From the NCBI GenBank assembly GCA_964518505.1, contig CAZFGT010000005.1:32767-96766 (forward strand): DNA of 64,000 nt, written 5' to 3'. Position 1 is the stretch's first letter. The number at the start of each line of letters is the position of its first letter. Source of the stretch: DASPUH01 sp964518505. Lineage in GTDB: Bacteria; Chloroflexota; Limnocylindria; Limnocylindrales; CSP1-4. Shown piece by piece: positions 1-8,703 of this stretch. The notes beneath the pieces were generated by a model that saw only the letters and a list, made by a program, of their open reading frames with translations, did no database searches and had not been told where the DNA came from. Position numbers and translations under genes: made by a program.

Positions 1-687
1 GCCGAGCAGATCCGTCGTGACTTCGCCGAGGCGTGGGGCGAGATGGGCGCCGCCTGGGGCGTGCCGCCGTCGGTCGCCCGGGTCCACGGCTACATCCTGG
101 CCCATGCGCGCCCGCTCACCGAGCGCGAGGTCCGCGAAGCCCTGGGGCTGAGTCACCGGGCGGCCAGCCTGGCGCTCGCCGAATGCGAGGCCTGGGGCCT
201 CGTCGAGCGGGTGCCCGACCCGCGGCGCGTCGGCCGGCGCGGGCCAAGTGCGGTCGCCTATGCCAAGGTCGGCGACCACTGGGTGTGGTTCCAGCGCATC
301 GCCGAGCAGCGCAAGCTGCGTGAGACGGACCCCCTGCTGCCGCTCATCGCGAACGCCGTGCGCGAGGCGGACCGGGTCGCCGCTGGGTCCCCGCCGGACA
401 GCGAACTGGCCCAGCTGCGGGAATGGCTGACCGAGTTCGAGGGCTTCGTGCGCCTCTTCGACCGCGCCGTGGCCCTCGTCGCCCGCGCCGAAACGAGCGA
501 ACTGGCCCGGGGCTTCGCGGTCCTGGCCCGGCTCTCGGACGACACCCTGGACCGTCTGCTGGGCCTGTTCGGGTCGCTGCCGGAGGAGGAGCTGGCGCAG
601 ACGCTCCAAAGCATCTCCCGCGTCTCGCCCACCACCGCCCGCCGCGTCCTGGGCGCCGCCGCCAGGGTCGCCCGCCTCGGCCGATAG
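1..687 (+). CDS. GbsR/MarR family transcriptional regulator, 5'-truncated by window edge
   Basis: A winged-helix DNA-binding regulator, probably a cytoplasmic dimer. The frame is open to base 1: residues before the first internal ATG (position 43) read AEQIRRDFAEAWGEMGAAWG, which fits the helix that precedes the HTH in GbsR-like proteins, so the true start lies upstream of the window. The HTH follows (segment REVREALGLSHRAASLALAE, then a wing with GRRGPSAVAY), and a long helical C-terminal half rich in Ala, Leu and Arg ends at the TAG at 685-687. GbsR-type proteins typically control osmolyte or drug-export genes, but the target here cannot be seen because the upstream neighbour is missing. 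Family assignment is good; function is open. Confidence 0.75.
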   Translation, partial: AEQIRRDFAEAWGEMGAAWGVPPSVARVHGYILAHARPLTEREVREALGLSHRAASLALAECEAWGLVERVPDPRRVGRRGPSAVAYAKVGDHWVWFQRIAEQRKLRETDPLLPLIANAVREADRVAAGSPPDSELAQLREWLTEFEGFVRLFDRAVALVARAETSELARGFAVLARLSDDTLDRLLGLFGSLPEEELAQTLQSISRVSPTTARRVLGAAARVARLGR

Positions 688-713
688 CGCCGCCAGCCGT
701 CGCGGCCGGATGG

Positions 714-796
714 CGGAGAGGGTGGGATTCGAACCCACGAGGCTTTCGCCCGGCGGTTTTCAAGACCGCTGCCATCAACCACTCGGCCACCTCTCC
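714..796 (-). tRNA. tRNA-Ser (anticodon UGA)
   Basis: Read on the minus strand, the acceptor stem GGAGAGG (796-790) pairs perfectly with CCTCTCC (721-715), followed by discriminator G at 714. The anticodon loop is CTTGAAA, giving anticodon TGA. A long variable arm (GGGCGAAAGCCT) marks it as a class II tRNA, and the T-arm contains TTCGAATC. No CCA is encoded. It lies between the GbsR-like gene and the RDD gene. All diagnostic parts are visible, so the call is firm. Confidence 0.97.
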
Positions 797-827
797 GCGG
801 CAGAGGATAGCGCGGGGGACGAGGCGC

Positions 828-1322
828 TCAGACGCGCTTGATGACGACGGTGCCGGCGATCAGGTCGTGCCAGCCGCGCTTGCGGCTGTCGATCAGGATC
901 CAGATGAACCCCAGGTAGAAGACGACCCCGTCGATCCAGTAGCCGATGAGCCGCATGACGGCCTGGCCGGAGGAGATGGGGCCGCCATCGCGATCCCGCA
1001 CGACGTAGAGCTGGAACTGGCGCATGCCCGGCGTCTGGCCGCGGGTCTTCCAGAAGTAGGGGAAGTAGGCGATGTCGACCACGAAGATGGCCAGGAAGAC
1101 GAGGATCAAGGCGAGGATCCCGACGGGGAGGGCCACGATGACGAGAACGAACGCCACCAGGACGAGCACGATGTTCGCCACGAAGACGAGCAGGCCGTCG
1201 ATGATGTAGGCCAGCAGCCGCTCGCCGGCGCCGCCGTAGGCGACCCCGGGCGCGGGTCCCACGGGCTCGACGGGGCCGGCCCAGGCGTTGGGGGGCGTCT
1301 GATCGGGCGGTCGTGGTTCCAT
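828..1322 (-). CDS. RDD family membrane protein
   Basis: A 164-residue integral membrane protein of the RDD family, for which roles in ion transport have been proposed but which is mostly uncharacterised. After a proline-rich N-terminus the family signature begins with ERLLAYIIDGLLVF (RDD-type Arg...Asp arrangement). Two long hydrophobic segments follow, then KTRGQTPGM and a last membrane segment ending in RKRGWHDLIAGTVVIKRV, both typical of the family. The start ATG at 1322 has no Shine-Dalgarno but has TAGACT six bases upstream, suggesting a leaderless message. It stands alone between tRNA-Ser and serS and reads in the same direction as serS. Confidence 0.85.
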   Translation of the reverse strand: MEPRPPDQTPPNAWAGPVEPVGPAPGVAYGGAGERLLAYIIDGLLVFVANIVLVLVAFVLVIVALPVGILALILVFLAIFVVDIAYFPYFWKTRGQTPGMRQFQLYVVRDRDGGPISSGQAVMRLIGYWIDGVVFYLGFIWILIDSRKRGWHDLIAGTVVIKRV

Positions 1323-1328
1323 GGGGCC

Positions 1329-1334
1329 AGTCTA
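1329..1334 (-). promoter_or_regulatory. -10 box (TAGACT) for leaderless RDD gene
   Basis: TAGACT on the minus strand ends six bases before the ATG at 1322, with no ribosome-binding site between. This matches the TANNNT spacing of leaderless promoters. No convincing -35 is seen. Confidence 0.5.
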
Positions 1335-2633
1335 CGCTCCGATTCGAGCCATCCCCATGCCGTTGCGCAGCACCTCCGGCACGACGACCGAGCCGTCCGC
1401 CTGCTGGTGGACCTCCAGGATCGCCGCCACCGTGCGGGCCAGGGCCAGCCCTGATCCATTGAGCGTGTGGAGGACCTCTGGTCGTGCCCCCGGCTCCGGC
1501 CGCCAGCGGATGTTCATGCGCCGGGCCTGATAGTCGCGGAAGTTGGAGACCGAGCTGACCTCCAGCCAGCGCTCCACGCCGGGCGCCCAGACCTCCAGGT
1601 CGTACTTCTTGGCCTGCACGAAGCCCATGTCGCCGGTCGCCATCAGCTTCACCCGGTAGGGCAGCTCCAGCCGCTGGAGGACCACCTCCGCCCGCGCGGT
1701 GAGCCATTCCAGCGTGGCGTTGGAGTCCGCCGGGCGCTCGAAGCAGACCATCTCCACCTTGTCGAACTGGTGGACGCGCAGGATGCCGCGGGTGTCCTTG
1801 CCGGCCGCCCCGGCCTCGCGCCGGAAGCACGGCGAATAGGCCACGTAGCGGATGGGCAGCTGGTCCGCCTCGATGATCTCGTCGCGGTGGATGTTGGTGA
1901 CGGGCACTTCGGCGGTCGGCACGAGGTACAGGTCGTCGCGCGTCACGACGTACATGAGGTCTTCCTTGTCGGGGATCTGGCCCGTCCCCCGAGCCGACGC
2001 CTGGTTGACGAGGGCGGGCGGCCAGATCTCGGTCATGCCGTGCTCACGCACATGCAGGCCGACCATGAAATCGATCAGCGCCCGCTGGAGGGCTGCTCCG
2101 GCGGCGCGATAGATGGGGAAGCCCGAGCCGGTCACCTTGGCCCCCGCCTGGAGCGCCAGGATGCCCTGCGCCTCACCGATCTCCCAGTGGGGCTGCACGA
2201 CCGAGCCGTCGGCGCGTTGGTGGGGGGCCGGGTCACCCCACGAGCGCACGATGACGCTGGCGTCCTCACCGCCGATGGGGACATCCGGATCGGCCGGATT
2301 GGGGATGCGCAGCAGGAGCTCCTCCAGGTCGTGCTCGGCGGTCGCGATCTGGGTGTCCAGGGCGGCGATCTCGCTGCCGAGCGCGTTCGCTCGCCGGCGC
2401 GTCTCGGCGAGCGTCGGATCGTCCGGCCGCGACCCGCCGCGGATGGCCGCCCCGACCTCCTGGCTGAGGCGGTTGCGCTCGGCCTTTCGCGCGTCCGCCT
2501 CGTTCGTCAGGCGGCGCCGCTCCGCGTCGAGCTGGATAGCCTGATCGACGATGGCCGCATCCTCGCCCTTGTCGAGCGCCCCCTGGCGGAGGCGCGCGGC
2601 GTCCTCGCGAAGCCGCTGCAGACCGACGCTCAT
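1332..2633 (-). CDS. serS: Seryl-tRNA synthetase
   Basis: Class II aminoacyl-tRNA synthetase that charges tRNA-Ser with serine in the cytoplasm. At 433 residues it has the usual bacterial length. The first ~105 residues form the coiled-coil arm that grips the long variable arm of tRNA-Ser. Motif 2 is at residues ~269-292 (FRREAG...RGILRVHQF) and motif 3 at ~393-407 (GSGLALARTVAAILE). The start is set at the ATG at 2633 because the family begins there and because it overlaps the lysS stop in an ATGA arrangement; a longer open frame upstream is just the shadow of lysS. It is the last gene of the greA-lysS-serS operon. Confidence 0.97.
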   Translation of the reverse strand: MSVGLQRLREDAARLRQGALDKGEDAAIVDQAIQLDAERRRLTNEADARKAERNRLSQEVGAAIRGGSRPDDPTLAETRRRANALGSEIAALDTQIATAEHDLEELLLRIPNPADPDVPIGGEDASVIVRSWGDPAPHQRADGSVVQPHWEIGEAQGILALQAGAKVTGSGFPIYRAAGAALQRALIDFMVGLHVREHGMTEIWPPALVNQASARGTGQIPDKEDLMYVVTRDDLYLVPTAEVPVTNIHRDEIIEADQLPIRYVAYSPCFRREAGAAGKDTRGILRVHQFDKVEMVCFERPADSNATLEWLTARAEVVLQRLELPYRVKLMATGDMGFVQAKKYDLEVWAPGVERWLEVSSVSNFRDYQARRMNIRWRPEPGARPEVLHTLNGSGLALARTVAAILEVHQQADGSVVVPEVLRNGMGMARIGA

Positions 2634-4246
2634 GCCGGTGCTCCGGCCTGGGCGCCGTCGACCGGCCGCCAGCCGGCCGCCTCGCGCAGGCGGGCCACCA
2701 CGGCGTCCAGCGGCTGGGCGACCAGCAACCAGCCGGCGCGTGGACCGTTGGGCCGGCCCAGGAACGCGACGTAGACGGCGGCGAAGGCCTTCCCGGTCGG
2801 CAGCGCGCCGTCGTGCGCCACGCGGAAGATGAGGTCCTGCCACGCGTCGCCGGCGGCCGGACGATCCTGCTCGGCGGCCAGAGCCAGGGCGCCAAGGTAG
2901 ACCCGCTGGTCGTCGCCGAGCTCGTGCACCTCCGCCGGCAGCTTCGGCTGCACGGCCACCTTGTAGCGGTCGGGTGCCAGACCGGACAGCCAGGCGCGGG
3001 CGACGGCCACGCGCTGTGCCTGGATGGCCCGCTCGGCGTCGTCCAGGGGCGCACCCTTCTCCGCCTCGAGCTGCGCTGACAGGTCCACCCCGGGCACCTG
3101 GACGAGGAGCGCCAGGTGGCGGAAGGCCGGTCGGAAGCGCGCCGCCTCGGCCACCGGATCGGCCTCTGCGTCGACCAGGCTCATGCGAAAGATGCGCACC
3201 GGGTCGGGTGGCAGCTCGCCGCGCACCTCCCGACCGGCCGCGGCCGCGGCGATGCGGTCGAACTCATCGAACAGGCCGGGGACGGTGTCGCCCTCCGGGT
3301 CGAATTCCAGGTGCTTGCGCGGCTTGTGGCGCAGGAAGAGGAAGCGCAGGAGCTCGGCCGGCAAGAGCTCGGCGATCTCGTGGGCGGCGGCTCCCGAACC
3401 CTTGCTCGTGCTCATCTTCTTGCCCCCGATGGTCAAGAACTCGTAGGGCACGTTGGTCGGTGGTTCGCGCTCGAAGACGCGCCGGCTGATGGCGTCGGCG
3501 CGGTCGCGCGAGCCGCCCTTGGTGGCGAGGTCCTTGCCGCAGCCCTCGATGGTGGCCCCGACCAGGCCCCACCGGGCGGCCCAGTCGACGTTCCACACCA
3601 GCTTGGCCCGGCCACCGAACGGTGAGACGCGGCCGTGGAAGCCGCAGCCGGTGGCCCAGTCGACCAGATCCGCGCGGCACTCGTAGGTCACCTCGCGGCC
3701 GTCCCACTCGCTGGCGATGGTCGTGCCGCTACGGCCGCAGTTCTCGCAGATGACGCTGATGGGCAGCCAGTGGGCGGGATGGTCGACCGTGCTGACGGTC
3801 CGGTAGATGTCGCGGATGACATCGGCGTGGTCCAGCGCCCGACCGATGTACGGGTCCATGTCGCCGGCCGCATACCGCTCGCTCATCCAGTAGAGCTCCG
3901 GCCGGATGCCCAGGCCCTCGAACGTGCCGAGGAAGAGGCCCACGAAGTGGCGCGCATAGTTGGCCGCGCTGCTGCCGGCCGGGGCGGGGACGTGGGCCAG
4001 CGGCACACCCATGTAGCGCTCGACAGCGTCAGGCGTCAGGAGCGCCTGGGCGTCCATGGGGTCAAGGTCCTCGACCCCGTAGCGGAACGTGACGGGCGTC
4101 TCGCGGTCCAGCAGCGCCCGGCGGATCGCGTCGTGCAGCACGACGCCGCGCAGGCTGCCCACATGGACGGTGCCCGACGGCGTCTTGGAGTCGTTGACGA
4201 CCTGCGGTCCCTGAGCGTCGGCCGCCAGCTCGTCGGCCCAGTACAC
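2630..4246 (-). CDS. lysS: Class I (archaeal-type) lysyl-tRNA synthetase
   Basis: Attaches lysine to tRNA-Lys, but belongs to the class I fold used by most archaea and a minority of bacteria, not the common class II LysRS. The HIGH-type motif HVGS lies at residues ~28-31 (PSGTVHVGSLRG) and the KMSKS-type motif KMSTSKG at ~277-283. Four cysteines near residues 167, 170, 190 and 201 could bind zinc. The GTG at 4246 is preferred: it aligns with the family N-terminus (VYWADELA), lies seven bases past the greA stop and has GAGGCGG just upstream. A GTG at 4291 would overlap greA by 38 bp and has no ribosome-binding site. Length 538 residues. Translationally coupled to serS. Confidence 0.93.
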   Translation of the reverse strand: MYWADELAADAQGPQVVNDSKTPSGTVHVGSLRGVVLHDAIRRALLDRETPVTFRYGVEDLDPMDAQALLTPDAVERYMGVPLAHVPAPAGSSAANYARHFVGLFLGTFEGLGIRPELYWMSERYAAGDMDPYIGRALDHADVIRDIYRTVSTVDHPAHWLPISVICENCGRSGTTIASEWDGREVTYECRADLVDWATGCGFHGRVSPFGGRAKLVWNVDWAARWGLVGATIEGCGKDLATKGGSRDRADAISRRVFEREPPTNVPYEFLTIGGKKMSTSKGSGAAAHEIAELLPAELLRFLFLRHKPRKHLEFDPEGDTVPGLFDEFDRIAAAAAGREVRGELPPDPVRIFRMSLVDAEADPVAEAARFRPAFRHLALLVQVPGVDLSAQLEAEKGAPLDDAERAIQAQRVAVARAWLSGLAPDRYKVAVQPKLPAEVHELGDDQRVYLGALALAAEQDRPAAGDAWQDLIFRVAHDGALPTGKAFAAVYVAFLGRPNGPRAGWLLVAQPLDAVVARLREAAGWRPVDGAQAGAPA

Positions 4247-4253
4247 GGCCGCC

Positions 4254-4718
4254 TCAGCGGATGGCGACGACGGTGTACGTGGAGTCTCCACCGGGCACCG
4301 AGATGATCACCTTGTCGCCCTTCCGACGCCCGATGAGGGCCCGTCCGACCGGCGACTCATTGGAGATGCGCCCGTCCCGCGGGGCGGCCTCGGCCGAGCC
4401 GACGATGGTGTACGTCTCCTTGCCGTCGGCCGACTCGACGTCCACCGTCGAGCCGATCTGCACGAAATCGGTCGAATGGTGCTCGTCGATGATGATGGCG
4501 TTCTTGATGAGGGCCTCCAGGGACTGGACGCGCCCCTCCACGAAGGCCTGCTCGTTCTTGGCGTCCTCGTACTCCGCGTTCTCGCTGAGGTCGCCGTGCT
4601 CCTTGGCGTCGGAGATCCGCGCGGCCACCTCGGGGCGTCGCACGTTCTTGAGCTCCTCGAGCTCGTCGCGCAGCTTGGCCAGGCCATCCCTGGAGAGGTA
4701 GCTGGGCTTGTTGTTCAC
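4254..4718 (-). CDS. greA: Transcription elongation factor GreA
   Basis: Stimulates RNA polymerase to cleave the backtracked RNA 3' end and resume elongation. The 154-residue product has the N-terminal coiled coil (residues ~1-75) with the tip sequence DAKEHGDLSENAEYEDAKNE, which carries the acidic residues that reach the polymerase active site, and a C-terminal FKBP-like domain ending in VPGGDSTYTVVAIR. The GTG start at 4718 is preceded by GGGAGGGAG and matches the family N-terminus (NNKPSYLSRDGLAKL). It is the first gene of the greA-lysS-serS operon, driven by the promoter at 4853-4881. Confidence 0.96.
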   Translation of the reverse strand: MNNKPSYLSRDGLAKLRDELEELKNVRRPEVAARISDAKEHGDLSENAEYEDAKNEQAFVEGRVQSLEALIKNAIIIDEHHSTDFVQIGSTVDVESADGKETYTIVGSAEAAPRDGRISNESPVGRALIGRRKGDKVIISVPGGDSTYTVVAIR

Positions 4719-4852
4719 GAGGGGGCTCCCTCCCGGGTGACGCGGCCAGCGGCCCGACGGCACGGCCGTCACGGCCACGAGGTGGGTCGTGATAAGCAGA
4801 ACGAACCCCCGATCGCGCATGGGTCTGCGCGTGGGAGTTCGACCGTGCGCGG

Positions 4853-4881
4853 ATTGTAGGAGGGACCACCCAGAGCGTCAA
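4853..4881 (-). promoter_or_regulatory. Sigma70-type promoter for greA-lysS-serS
   Basis: On the minus strand TTGACG (4881-4876) and TACAAT (4858-4853) are separated by exactly 17 bases, a near-consensus housekeeping promoter. The expected start near 4846 leaves about 125 nt of untranslated leader before the greA GTG at 4718. Confidence 0.8.
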
Positions 4882-4905
4882 TCGAACGTGCACCAGGCGT
4901 CGGCT

Positions 4906-6966
4906 TCAGCTTCCCGGAACGGGTGCCGGGCGACCCAGGAGGTAGCCCTGGCCGAGCGGGATCCCCAGCGCATGCAACACCTTGCGCTCGCCCGAGGTCT
5001 CGATCCCCTCCGCGATCAGGCGGCAGGCCGTGGCGCTCGCGAAATGGTGCAACCCGACGATCATGGCCCGCCGCGCCTCATCCCCATCCACCCCCGCCAC
5101 GAGTGACTGGTCCAGCTTCACGAAGTCCGGACGCAGCTCCAGGATGTGGCGGAGGCTGGCGAAGCCGGCCCCCGCATCGTCGACGGCCAGGCGTACCTTG
5201 GATCCCAGGGCGGTGACCGCGGCGCGGAACGCGATGTAGTCGGCGATCTCCGCGTGCTCGGTGATCTCGAGGACGACGTCGCGCCCGACCTGGCGCAGAA
5301 GCGGGCGCAGGCGCGGGCTCTTCATGATGAGGGCGGGCGAGACGTTCAAGTTCAGCCAGACCCCCTGAGGGAGCGCCGGGGCCGCCGCGACCGCTGCCGC
5401 GAGGGTGGCCATCTCGAGCTCCAGGCCGACCCCCACCGCCGCCGCGCGGTCGAAGCGGATGTCGGGGGCGACGCCGTCGGCGAACCGGGTGAGGGCCTCG
5501 TAGCCCACGATCGCGTCCGTCTCGAGGTCCACGATCGGTTGGAATACTGGCTGGAAGGCCCGCCGCGCGATGATCGTGTGGATCTCCTCGCGCGCCCGTC
5601 CTACCTCCGTCCGACCGGCCACCTCTCGTCCGATGAGTGCCCCGGTGAGATCGGCGAATTCGACGAGGGCGGCCAGGTTGTCGGTCACGGTGACCTCGTC
5701 GAGGCCCACGTCGGCGTCGATGATGAGCATGCCCACCAGCTGGCCATCGAAGCGCATCGGCGCGGTGGCGACCAGGTGGTCACCCAGGCCGCTGAGGAGC
5801 CGGTTGTAGGGGTGCCACGGGCGGCTGACCCAGGGGTCGATCCAGGGACCCTCGGCGGTTCGATCGTGCAGGTGCTTGCTGCGCTGCAGCGGCAGCCGCC
5901 GCAGGGGCGGGTCGGGCTCCCCGGCGACGGCGAAACCGACGGGCACCGCTCGCCCGTCAAGCTCGAAGATGGCGATCTGGGCCGCCGCCGTCCCGCTGAG
6001 CCGGAGCAGCTGGCGGCAGATCGCCTGCGCCGTCGCCGCGGGATCGTCGCCTGCACTGAGGGTGCGTAAGGTCTCCGCGATCAGGGCGCGCTCGCGCGCG
6101 AGCCTGGCTGATCGGAGTTCGATCGCCCGCTCGCCGGTGACGTCCCGCTTCACCGCCACGTAGCTGGTCACCGTCCCCCCGTCGTCGCGGATCGGCGAGA
6201 TGACGGCCTCCTCGGTGAAGAGCGTGCCGTCCTTGCGCCTGTTGATGAGATCGGCCACCCACGGCACGCCGCTCGTGAGCGCAGCCCACATGGCCCGGTA
6301 GAACTCGGGGCCATGGACGCCGCTGTTGAGGATCCGTGGATTCGCTCCCAGGACTTCGGCACTCGCATAGCCGGTCACGCGTTCGAAGGCAGGGTTGACG
6401 TAGGTGATGCGGCCGTCGAGGCCGGCGATCATGACCGCTTCGGCCACCTGCTCGACGACGGTCGCCAGACGGTCGCGTTCAGCTTCCACACGCACGTGTT
6501 CGGTCTGGTCGAAGCCGATGCCTCCCAGGTACCGCGGGCCCTCGGGGCCGCCAAGCGGGAACTTCAACATGAGCATGGCGTGGGGCCCGTCGGCCATGGG
6601 CATGACCTGGTGGAAGACCTGGAGGCCTCCGGACTGCCGTGTGATGGCGTCGTGCTCCAGGACCGACACCGCGACGTCGGCGGGCCAGATCTGGGCGTCG
6701 GTCTTGCCGAGCCAGTCGGTGCCCATGCGGTCGCCGAGCACGCTCAGCAGGTAGGGGTTGGCGTAGACGTACCGACCGTCCGAGTCCTTGATGAACGCCA
6801 CCACGGGCGCATCGGACATCAACCTGGCGAAGCTGCCCTCGCCCGTCGCGGGCGCAACGGGGTGGGCTCGCGGCGACGGCGTGCGCCTGCGAGGGTGTCG
6901 TGCGGGCTGCCCGACGGCACTTGCCGCTCCAGCTTGCCGCACCCTGTCCCTGTTCGTCTGATCCAT
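4906..6966 (-). CDS. PAS-PAS-GAF-EAL protein, putative c-di-GMP phosphodiesterase
   Basis: A 686-residue signalling protein predicted to hydrolyse cyclic di-GMP. Order: PAS domain (~44-160, FIKDSDGRYVYANPYLL), second PAS (~165-285, ITYVNPAFERVTGY, with PAC segment NRRKDGTLF), GAF-like domain (~305-440) and EAL domain (~463-686). The EAL signature (EAL 490-492), Asn541, Glu567, Asp596-597, Lys617, Glu653 and Gln673 are all present, so activity is expected. There is no GGDEF domain and no membrane segment, so it is a soluble sensor. The ATG at 6966 was chosen because upstream codons look like non-coding shadow. A close paralogue lies at 23958-26039. Confidence 0.88.
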   Translation of the reverse strand: MDQTNRDRVRQAGAASAVGQPARHPRRRTPSPRAHPVAPATGEGSFARLMSDAPVVAFIKDSDGRYVYANPYLLSVLGDRMGTDWLGKTDAQIWPADVAVSVLEHDAITRQSGGLQVFHQVMPMADGPHAMLMLKFPLGGPEGPRYLGGIGFDQTEHVRVEAERDRLATVVEQVAEAVMIAGLDGRITYVNPAFERVTGYASAEVLGANPRILNSGVHGPEFYRAMWAALTSGVPWVADLINRRKDGTLFTEEAVISPIRDDGGTVTSYVAVKRDVTGERAIELRSARLARERALIAETLRTLSAGDDPAATAQAICRQLLRLSGTAAAQIAIFELDGRAVPVGFAVAGEPDPPLRRLPLQRSKHLHDRTAEGPWIDPWVSRPWHPYNRLLSGLGDHLVATAPMRFDGQLVGMLIIDADVGLDEVTVTDNLAALVEFADLTGALIGREVAGRTEVGRAREEIHTIIARRAFQPVFQPIVDLETDAIVGYEALTRFADGVAPDIRFDRAAAVGVGLELEMATLAAAVAAAPALPQGVWLNLNVSPALIMKSPRLRPLLRQVGRDVVLEITEHAEIADYIAFRAAVTALGSKVRLAVDDAGAGFASLRHILELRPDFVKLDQSLVAGVDGDEARRAMIVGLHHFASATACRLIAEGIETSGERKVLHALGIPLGQGYLLGRPAPVPGS

Positions 6967-7130
6967 GGATCTGCGCGCCGCGAACGGGTCGCGCCTCCTG
7001 GAACGCACCGACCTTTCGAAGGGCATGGTCGGCCGCGCTTCACCGGACACGGTACACCCCACCGGCCGCGCAACCGCACCCTTACCGGCAGCTAGAGGGT
7101 CCGCCCGCCGGGGGGGCGGTGCCCGCGCGG

Positions 7131-8693
7131 TCAGCGCGCGATCGCGGGGCGCACCAGGGCGGTCGACGGCACGTCGACGCGGTAGAGCGGGCGCAGGTAC
7201 GGCGCGCTGATCCCGCCATACGGAACGTAGATGTCGGCCACGACCGTCAGCTCGTAATGGGCCCGCATGGCCTCCACGCCGGCGTCGAACACCTGCAGGA
7301 CGTAGACCGGCCGCCCGGCCGCGGCGAACGCAAGGGCCTTGTTGGCGTTCTCGGTGAGCGTCACGCCCCTCCCCTTGCCCTCGATCTGCTGGGCGTACTC
7401 GAGGGGGGTGCGCACATCCCACAGGTCGAACAGGACGGCATCGGGCGGCAGGTCGGCCAGGACCGTGTCCACGAACTGCTGGCCCTGGTCGTTGACGCTC
7501 TGGTTGGCGGTCGGGACGGTGTTCACGAACAGGAGGAGCGGCGCGAGGGCGATCAGGCCGATGGCGACGCCTCGTGCCACCTCGAAGGCATGCCAGCCCC
7601 GCCAGGCGCGCTCCACCCGCGCGACGAAGGCCTCGGCGGCCACGCCCAGGTAGAGGATCATCACCGCCGAGGAGGTGAAGAGGTACTGGTCGCGGCGGCC
7701 GGGATCCTCGTTGTTGTCGATGTAGGCGTGGATCAGCAGGACGGCCAGGAGCACCACCGCGTAGGCCCGGTTCGTCCGCCACAGGACCGCCAGGCCGAAC
7801 ACCGCAAGGCCGATCGCCAGGATCAGGATGTAGCCGCCCGGTGCCTCGAGCCACACCTGGAGCTGCTGGTAGAACCGCACCGGACCGTCTGCCGTCAGGC
7901 CGGTGGACTGGCCGCCGAACTGGGAGCCCGTGACGTGGGTGATGAGGGCCGACAGGTTGCTCAGGTCCGCGTACATCACGGCCGGCTTGTCCAGCGAGCG
8001 CAGCGGCAGGTACAGGTAGACCGACAGGCCGACGAGGAACTCGAAGACCGCCGGGAGCAGGATCCGCGGCTGGGCCAGGATCGTGCGGCGGCCAAGCCAG
8101 AGGGCGCCCAGGACGATCTCCGGGGCCAGCGTCAGCGTCAGCATATGGTTGCCGAACGAGAGACCAAGCAGCAGGCCGCCCAGCCATAGGTCGCGCGGTC
8201 GCTGCTCCTGCGCCCACACGAGGAGCCGGTGCAGGAGGAGCGCCACGAACAGCAGGTGCAGCGTGTGCACCTCGGCGTGGATCGAGTTGAGCCAGATGTT
8301 GGCGGTGAACCCCAGGGCCAGCGCGACCAGCGCCCCCACCACGGGGCGCACGCCGAGCCGGGCGAGCATGAGGGTGAGGGTGGCCAGCGCGGCCGCGGTG
8401 CAGGCACCGGACAACAGGTTGGCCTTGAAGGCCGGCGAGCCGGCGGGGATGGCACTGACGAGCGCGCCGAGCAGGGTGTAGGTCGGGTACCCGGTGGGAT
8501 GCATGATGCCCAGCGTCGCGGGCACGACCTGCGCCTCCGCCCAGTCGCCGAAGCTGACCCCGCGGATGGCGGTGGCGGCGTAGACGGCGAAGGCGACCGC
8601 GCCGACGGCCAGGGCGAAGGCGCCGGCCATGCCGGGGCGCCGGCGCCAGGCGGCCCTCAGGAGATCCCCGGCCGCCCCGCCGACCCCGCCCAT
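7131..8693 (-). CDS. DUF2723-family polytopic membrane protein (putative glycosyltransferase)
   Basis: A 520-residue membrane protein of the DUF2723 family, thought to be GT-C-fold glycosyltransferases that use lipid-linked sugars at the outer membrane face. The first membrane helix is followed by the typical acidic loop RGVSFGDWAEAQVVPATLG and HPTGYPTYTLLG; about ten further hydrophobic segments follow, and then a C-terminal globular part (residues ~390-520) with DLPPDAVLFDLWDVRTPLEY. The ATG at 8693 lies ten bases after the argR stop and is chosen over earlier codons that would overlap argR. Substrate unknown. Co-directional with argR but with no obvious functional link. Confidence 0.75.
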   Translation of the reverse strand: MGGVGGAAGDLLRAAWRRRPGMAGAFALAVGAVAFAVYAATAIRGVSFGDWAEAQVVPATLGIMHPTGYPTYTLLGALVSAIPAGSPAFKANLLSGACTAAALATLTLMLARLGVRPVVGALVALALGFTANIWLNSIHAEVHTLHLLFVALLLHRLLVWAQEQRPRDLWLGGLLLGLSFGNHMLTLTLAPEIVLGALWLGRRTILAQPRILLPAVFEFLVGLSVYLYLPLRSLDKPAVMYADLSNLSALITHVTGSQFGGQSTGLTADGPVRFYQQLQVWLEAPGGYILILAIGLAVFGLAVLWRTNRAYAVVLLAVLLIHAYIDNNEDPGRRDQYLFTSSAVMILYLGVAAEAFVARVERAWRGWHAFEVARGVAIGLIALAPLLLFVNTVPTANQSVNDQGQQFVDTVLADLPPDAVLFDLWDVRTPLEYAQQIEGKGRGVTLTENANKALAFAAAGRPVYVLQVFDAGVEAMRAHYELTVVADIYVPYGGISAPYLRPLYRVDVPSTALVRPAIAR

Positions 8694-8703
8694 CGACAGG
8701 CGC

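Noticed and set aside
2634..2843. N-terminal extension of SerRS to 2843
   Set aside because: It is the shadow of the lysS 3' end; the coupled ATG at 2633 matches the family.
4719..4820. Longer GreA with a 34-residue N-terminal extension
   Set aside because: The family begins at the GTG at 4718, which has a strong ribosome-binding site; the extension contains no conserved residues.
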